From positions 433,154 to 497,153 of the forward strand of contig JADKDT010000026.1 of the NCBI GenBank assembly GCA_016714465.1: a stretch of DNA of 64,000 nt, given 5' to 3'. The translations under genes and the position numbers were made by a program. Positions 60,745 through 64,000 of the stretch are shown here, one piece after another (position 1 is the first letter of the stretch; the number at the start of each line of letters is the position of its first letter). The DNA comes from Candidatus Brachythrix odensensis. GTDB taxonomy: Bacteria > Chloroflexota > Anaerolineae > J036 > Brachytrichaceae. Below the pieces are notes generated by a model that had not been told where the DNA came from, made no database searches, and saw nothing but the letters and a program-made list of their open reading frames with translations.

Positions 60745-61758
60745 ATGAGTCGCCGTGGCTTCCTGCGGATTACGGCGTCCGCCGGCGGAAGCCCTGGCGG
60801 GTTGCGCCCTTGCGCCTGCACTGCGCGACCGGGCCGTGACGGCGCATTCGGCGACCCGGACCCTGATGGGCACGCGCATCCATCTCACGCTGGTCGGCCC
60901 CGACGCAGGCGCCGCGCAGAATGCGATTGAGACCACTTTCGATGCGATGGCCCGCCTGGTCGACGTGTTCGACCATCGCCAACCCGCCAGCGCGCTGGCC
61001 CAGCTGAATCGGGACGGGCAGCTTGCCACCGCCCCAGCCGAATTGCTTGATGTGCTGCAGCGCGCGCTTGACTACGGCGCCTTAACCAATGGCGCCTTTG
61101 ATGTGACGGTCAAGCCGCTGCTCGACGCCCGGCGCGATGGCATCCCCGCAACGCCGAGCCTGCGCGCGCGGGTGGACTATCGCCAGATTCGCATCGGCGG
61201 GGGGGGGTTTGGATGGGCATCCCCGGGGCCGAGGTGACGCTCGACGGCATCGCCAAGGGCCGGGTCATTGACGGCGGCCTTGAAGCGCTTCGGCAGCTGA
61301 AGGCGTCAATGCCCTGGTGGAGGCGGGCGGCGACTTTGGCGGGACGGCCGGCGCGCGGGCCGATGGCGCGCCCTGGCAAGTTGGAATCACCCACCCGCGC
61401 CACGCGGACCAGGGCGACATTCTCTCCGTGCTCTCCTTGCTCACGCGGGCCGTGGCGACCTCCGGCGACTACATGAACGCCTTTACCGCTGACTTCAGCG
61501 AACATCACATCATCGATCCGCGGACCGGCAGCTCGCCATTGGGAGCTTGCCAGCGCAACGGTTCTAGCGGCTACCGCCCTGGACGCCGATGCCCTCAGCA
61601 CGACGATGATGGTGCTTGGCGCTGAGGCTGGACTGGCCCTGGCCGAACGCCTGACGGCGTCGAAGCCGTGCTGGTGACCAGGGGATCTGCGCGTGCTGAA
61701 GACCCGTGGTCTCGCCTGGAGTCCCCAGGGCCAGGTGCCCGGGGTAGGATTCAGGTAG
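60745..61758 (+). pseudogene. apbE: ApbE-type FAD:protein FMN transferase, several frameshifts
   Basis: Family sequence survives across several frames. The start is a TAT/lipoprotein-like SRRGFLRITASAGG, then EALAGCAL with a lipobox Cys. Later pieces are TRTLMGTRIHLTLVGP, GAFDVTVKPLLD, VTLDGIAKGRVIDGG, EAGGDFGGTAGARADGAPW and SGDYMNAFTADF. HHIIDPRTGSS and DALSTTMMVLG follow. Shifts fall near 60790, 61207 (a run of nine G), 61310, 61540 and 61655. ApbE attaches FMN to Thr in motifs like the one in the neighbouring flavoprotein. Whether it is broken in the cell or by sequencing error is open. Confidence 0.75.
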
Positions 61759-61787
61759 CCACCCTGGAAGTCATCTTAAAAGCGACC

Positions 61788-61834
61788 GGCGAGATCACCA
61801 TCCCCGCGCTACGCGCGGGGATGGTGATCTCGCC
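61788..61834. terminator. Hairpin, twin of the element at 1112-1184
   Basis: GGCGAGATCACCATCCCCGC and two further bases pair perfectly over 22 positions around the loop TAC. The inner sequence matches the hairpin at 1.1 kb in GCGAGATCACC and TCCCCGCGC. The flanks (CTTAAAAGC, ATTTAGG) echo the outer arms of that element. It follows the ApbE-type gene. Confidence 0.65.
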
Positions 61835-61876
61835 GAGGAGATTTAGGATGGTTTCTTGTTTGAATACAGGAACACC

Positions 61877-63216
61877 ATGACAGGAACCCCATCCACCCAC
61901 GAATCCATATCGGCGGAAACGCTGCAAAAGATCGAACGTCTGGAAGCCGTTGTAGTGAAGGCACGCGAGTTGGGCGACTCGCCGGCGCTGATTGAGGCGT
62001 TGCTTATGCTCGGGCAGGCGCCGCTTCGCCCACGGCAACACGCCCAAGGGTCTGACCCAGGTTGAGGAAGCCTTGGAACTTGCCCGGGCCGGCCACCACC
62101 AGGAGATGGAAGCGCGCCTGCTCGGATATCAAGGATGGCCTTGGCCCGCTCGGCAACGCCCAATTTGGCTATCGCGCGCTCAACCGGTCTCTCAGCCTGG
62201 CCAAGGAGATCGGCCGCCAAGGCGCTGCAGGCCGATGCCCATACCCAATCCGGCCAGGTGGATGCCGAACAGGGCGAAGTGACACGCGCGATTTCGCACC
62301 TTGAGCGGCCCTGGGCGTGGCGATGGAGATGGCCGATCAGCCCGGATCATGACGCTGGCCGGCCGGCTGGGCGGGCTGTTTTTAAGCTTGGGCTCGCTGG
62401 ACAAAGCCAGCGAGTATTATGCCCATGCGTTACGCACGGCCCAGGAACTGAAACTGCAGCGCCCGGAGTGCTCGTTCATTGTCAGCCTGGGGAACGTGAT
62501 GTTTGGCCAACAACGGTCTCGACGCAGCGATCGAGCGGTATGAGCATGCGCTGGGGCTGGCCGACAGGCTTGAGGACGGGCACGCCCAGATCGCGGCGTT
62601 GACGGGCTTGCTTCGCGCCCACATCGCTTCGGGTCACCGGAGCATGGCCCAAACTCTATGGAGATCAGGCCATCTGAATTGCCCGTGAAAACCACGAGCC
62701 GCTTGCCGAGATCGGCGCCCTAAACTTCCTCACGGACTTTCCCTGTTCAAGGAAGGGCTGGATCAGCGCGTGCCCCGACGCGCGGGCGGATTGGAGATTG
62801 CGAAAGAACGGGACGATTGGCCCCGGCGCTGACCTTCCTGACCCACCTGGGAACGGCCGATCTGGCCGCGCAGCGCCGGGGAAGAAGCCCACGCGCATTA
62901 CAGCGCCGCGCCGACGATGGCCCGGAATACCCAGGACGAACCGGCACTGGCGAGCCTCGGCCGAATCGGGGTGGTCCTTGAAATGGAGCGAATGCCCGAG
63001 GCCATCGCGATGACCGAATCGGCGCTTGGGGCTGGCCCAGAACGCGGAGATCAACGCCTGGTTTCGCCGAACAAAACTATGCGGCGTTTTTGCGGATTCC
63101 GATGACGTGGAAAAGGCAGTGACCTTGTGCTGGTCGCGATCGCCTCGTTTGAGGCGTGTGGGGAAGAGGCCTTTGCGGCAAGCGCCCGAGAAATGCTGGC
63201 GGAACTCGAGCCCTAA
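61877..63216 (+). pseudogene. TPR-repeat protein, many frameshifts
   Basis: About 445 codons, none of the frames long. Recognisable helical pairs recur in different frames: ETLQKIERLEAVVVKARELG, LTQVEEALELARAGHHQEM, GYRALNRSLSLAKEIGRQ, SLDKASEYYAHALRTAQELK and GLDAAIERYEHALGLADRLE. The last piece, AREMLAELEP, ends at a TAA (63214-63216). The TPR spacing and A/L/Y positions are clear. The frame changes about every 80-150 bases, more often than anywhere else in the window. No catalytic domain is seen. Confidence 0.6.
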
Positions 63217-63545
63217 CCGCGAATCGGCCGACACAAATGGGGCCATGGCTGTTGCAGCGTCCCCTGACCGAATCCCTGTACCGTGCCACACCCACCAATC
63301 GTCGCCTGTCAGTGGCAGGTTTTGGCCGTAGAACCGCTTACTTTGCATCAGACCTGAGACGGGGACTGACGGATTTGCCCGGATTCCGCGTTGGTGCTAC
63401 AGTGAATTGAACGAAAGGGCTCCCGCGCATTGCCGGCGTAGGCTTATTGGCAGGGCACACGGTGCGGATAGTCGTTGGCGATCTGCCACTCAAATCTTGT
63501 CGGTGGCGGCGCGTGAGCGGTTGGTCCATGGACGTGGAGGTCCTG
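63217..63545. other. Gap without a supported gene
   Basis: No gene is supported in these 329 bases. The only signal is a possible promoter, TTGCCC and TACAGT with 17 bases between (63375-63403), ahead of the following broken gene. No repeat family element was seen. Confidence 0.45.
63375..63403 (+). promoter_or_regulatory. Candidate promoter of the broken cupredoxin-like gene
   Basis: TTGCCC, a 17-base spacer and TACAGT lie 143 bases before the likely start. The word TTGGTGCTA just at the -10 matches the one upstream of the paralogue at 47.8 kb. The shared word at the same distance is the main support. Confidence 0.3.
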
Positions 63546-63989
63546 ATGGGACGCGCTCGTTGGTCTTCTGGTCTCGTCCTCGCAAGTTTATTGTTTGTCG
63601 CGACGCCGGTTGCGGCGCGGGGCGGTGTAGCCCAACCCCGATTGGATGTGGATCAAAACGACGGTTCCCCTGACGCGGAGTCGGCTTGCGCCTGATGTCG
63701 TAACTACGTATACGGATGTTCCGGTCGAGTGGCTGAACCTCCCCTCGACCACCGCCCACCTGAACAGCGGCACACCCTACAAAGCCTATCTTCCAAGGAT
63801 CGCATGGGTCCCCTCTCTGGTTGCTTGATATGCGCCCGCCTGACCGTATGGGATGCGGCAAGGCCCCTTGGTCGGCTCAGCGCATTTAGCGCGACGATTC
63901 CTCCGGGTGGGCGCTTTGTCTTTACGTTCATAACCCCGGGTGACTACGACTTCTATGCCTCGGAACCGCCGGTTCTGACGGGCAGTTAA
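63546..63989 (+). pseudogene. Broken paralogue of the cupredoxin-like N-terminus
   Basis: The ATG at 63546 with GGAGG upstream gives a signal peptide (RWSSGLVLASLLFVATPVAA). Later frames encode APDVVTTYTDVPVEWLNLP, STTAHLNSGTPYKAYLP, SATIPPGGRFVFTFITPGDY and DFYASEPPVLTGS. These match the start of the protein at 47805 piece by piece. At least two frameshifts separate the pieces and the window ends soon after, so it may be the start of a second large surface protein. Confidence 0.6.
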
Positions 63990-64000
63990 GCGGGTAACCG

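Overview
The window is high-GC bacterial DNA and most likely comes from the Chloroflexota (Anaerolineae-like rather than a streamlined Dehalococcoidia). That placement is inference. It rests on the gene mix: sugar ABC transporters without a linked ATPase, a short FtsK-type translocase, DUF2089/DUF4097 proteins, a PolX polymerase with a PHP domain, GAF/HisKA_3 two-component proteins, and no visible outer-membrane genes. No rRNA gene is present. One tRNA (Lys, UUU) lies at 28.3 kb. Many genes carry single-base frameshifts, several of them as compensating pairs that preserve the family sequence on both sides. The density climbs sharply after about 60.7 kb, which looks more like consensus error near a contig end than uniform gene decay.

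Layout. 0-4.8 kb: sugar ABC permease, a secreted gingipain-like C25 peptidase and a small LPQTG-type surface protein. 4.9-16.4 kb: DtxR-like regulator, glycosyltransferase, DNA polymerase IV, membrane proteins, a GH3-like exported protein, rhodanese, and three PHP-domain genes including PolX. 16.4-18.6 kb: RidA, a 42-residue membrane protein and a hybrid sensor protein whose phosphorylatable histidine is replaced. 18.6-25.3 kb: the conserved origin-proximal block rpmH-rnpA-yidD-(beta-propeller lipoprotein)-yidC-jag-(PfkB kinase)-parA-parB, without dnaA in view. 25.3-30.3 kb: M24 peptidase, a LexA-box-preceded FtsK-like ATPase, tRNA-Lys, M20 amidohydrolase and a methyltransferase. 30.3-35.6 kb: a minus-strand operon of membrane, adhesin-like and DUF2089 proteins, four of which share one short helical motif. 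35.8-47.6 kb: clpB, a sugar-type ABC operon with a type-2 malate/lactate dehydrogenase, a D-cysteine desulfhydrase-like enzyme, a phytanoyl-CoA dioxygenase, an MFS pump and an ornithine cyclodeaminase-like gene. 47.6-54.7 kb: a large repeat-built beta-helix protein, a PIN/AbrB toxin-antitoxin pair, comM and a ZIP metal transporter.

The most interesting region is 54.8-61.8 kb. A membrane histidine kinase and a NarL-type regulator precede a TAT-exported reductive dehalogenase with both iron-sulfur motifs. Next come a two-helix membrane protein (candidate anchor), a NosR/RdhC-type membrane flavoprotein with a flavinylation motif and two CxxxCP motifs, a one-helix membrane protein, and an ApbE flavin transferase that could load the flavin. 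Together they read as a complete organohalide-respiration-like module: sensing, terminal reductase, membrane anchor, quinol-side electron delivery and cofactor loading. Downstream lie a broken TPR protein and a broken second copy of the cupredoxin-like N-terminus of the beta-helix protein.

Intergenic gaps are rich in long, nearly perfect hairpins. Some work plausibly as terminators. Others belong to repeated families: a GCGAGATCACC hairpin at 1.1 and 61.8 kb, CACAAAG-type inverted repeats, and CGCAGATT-type repeats.
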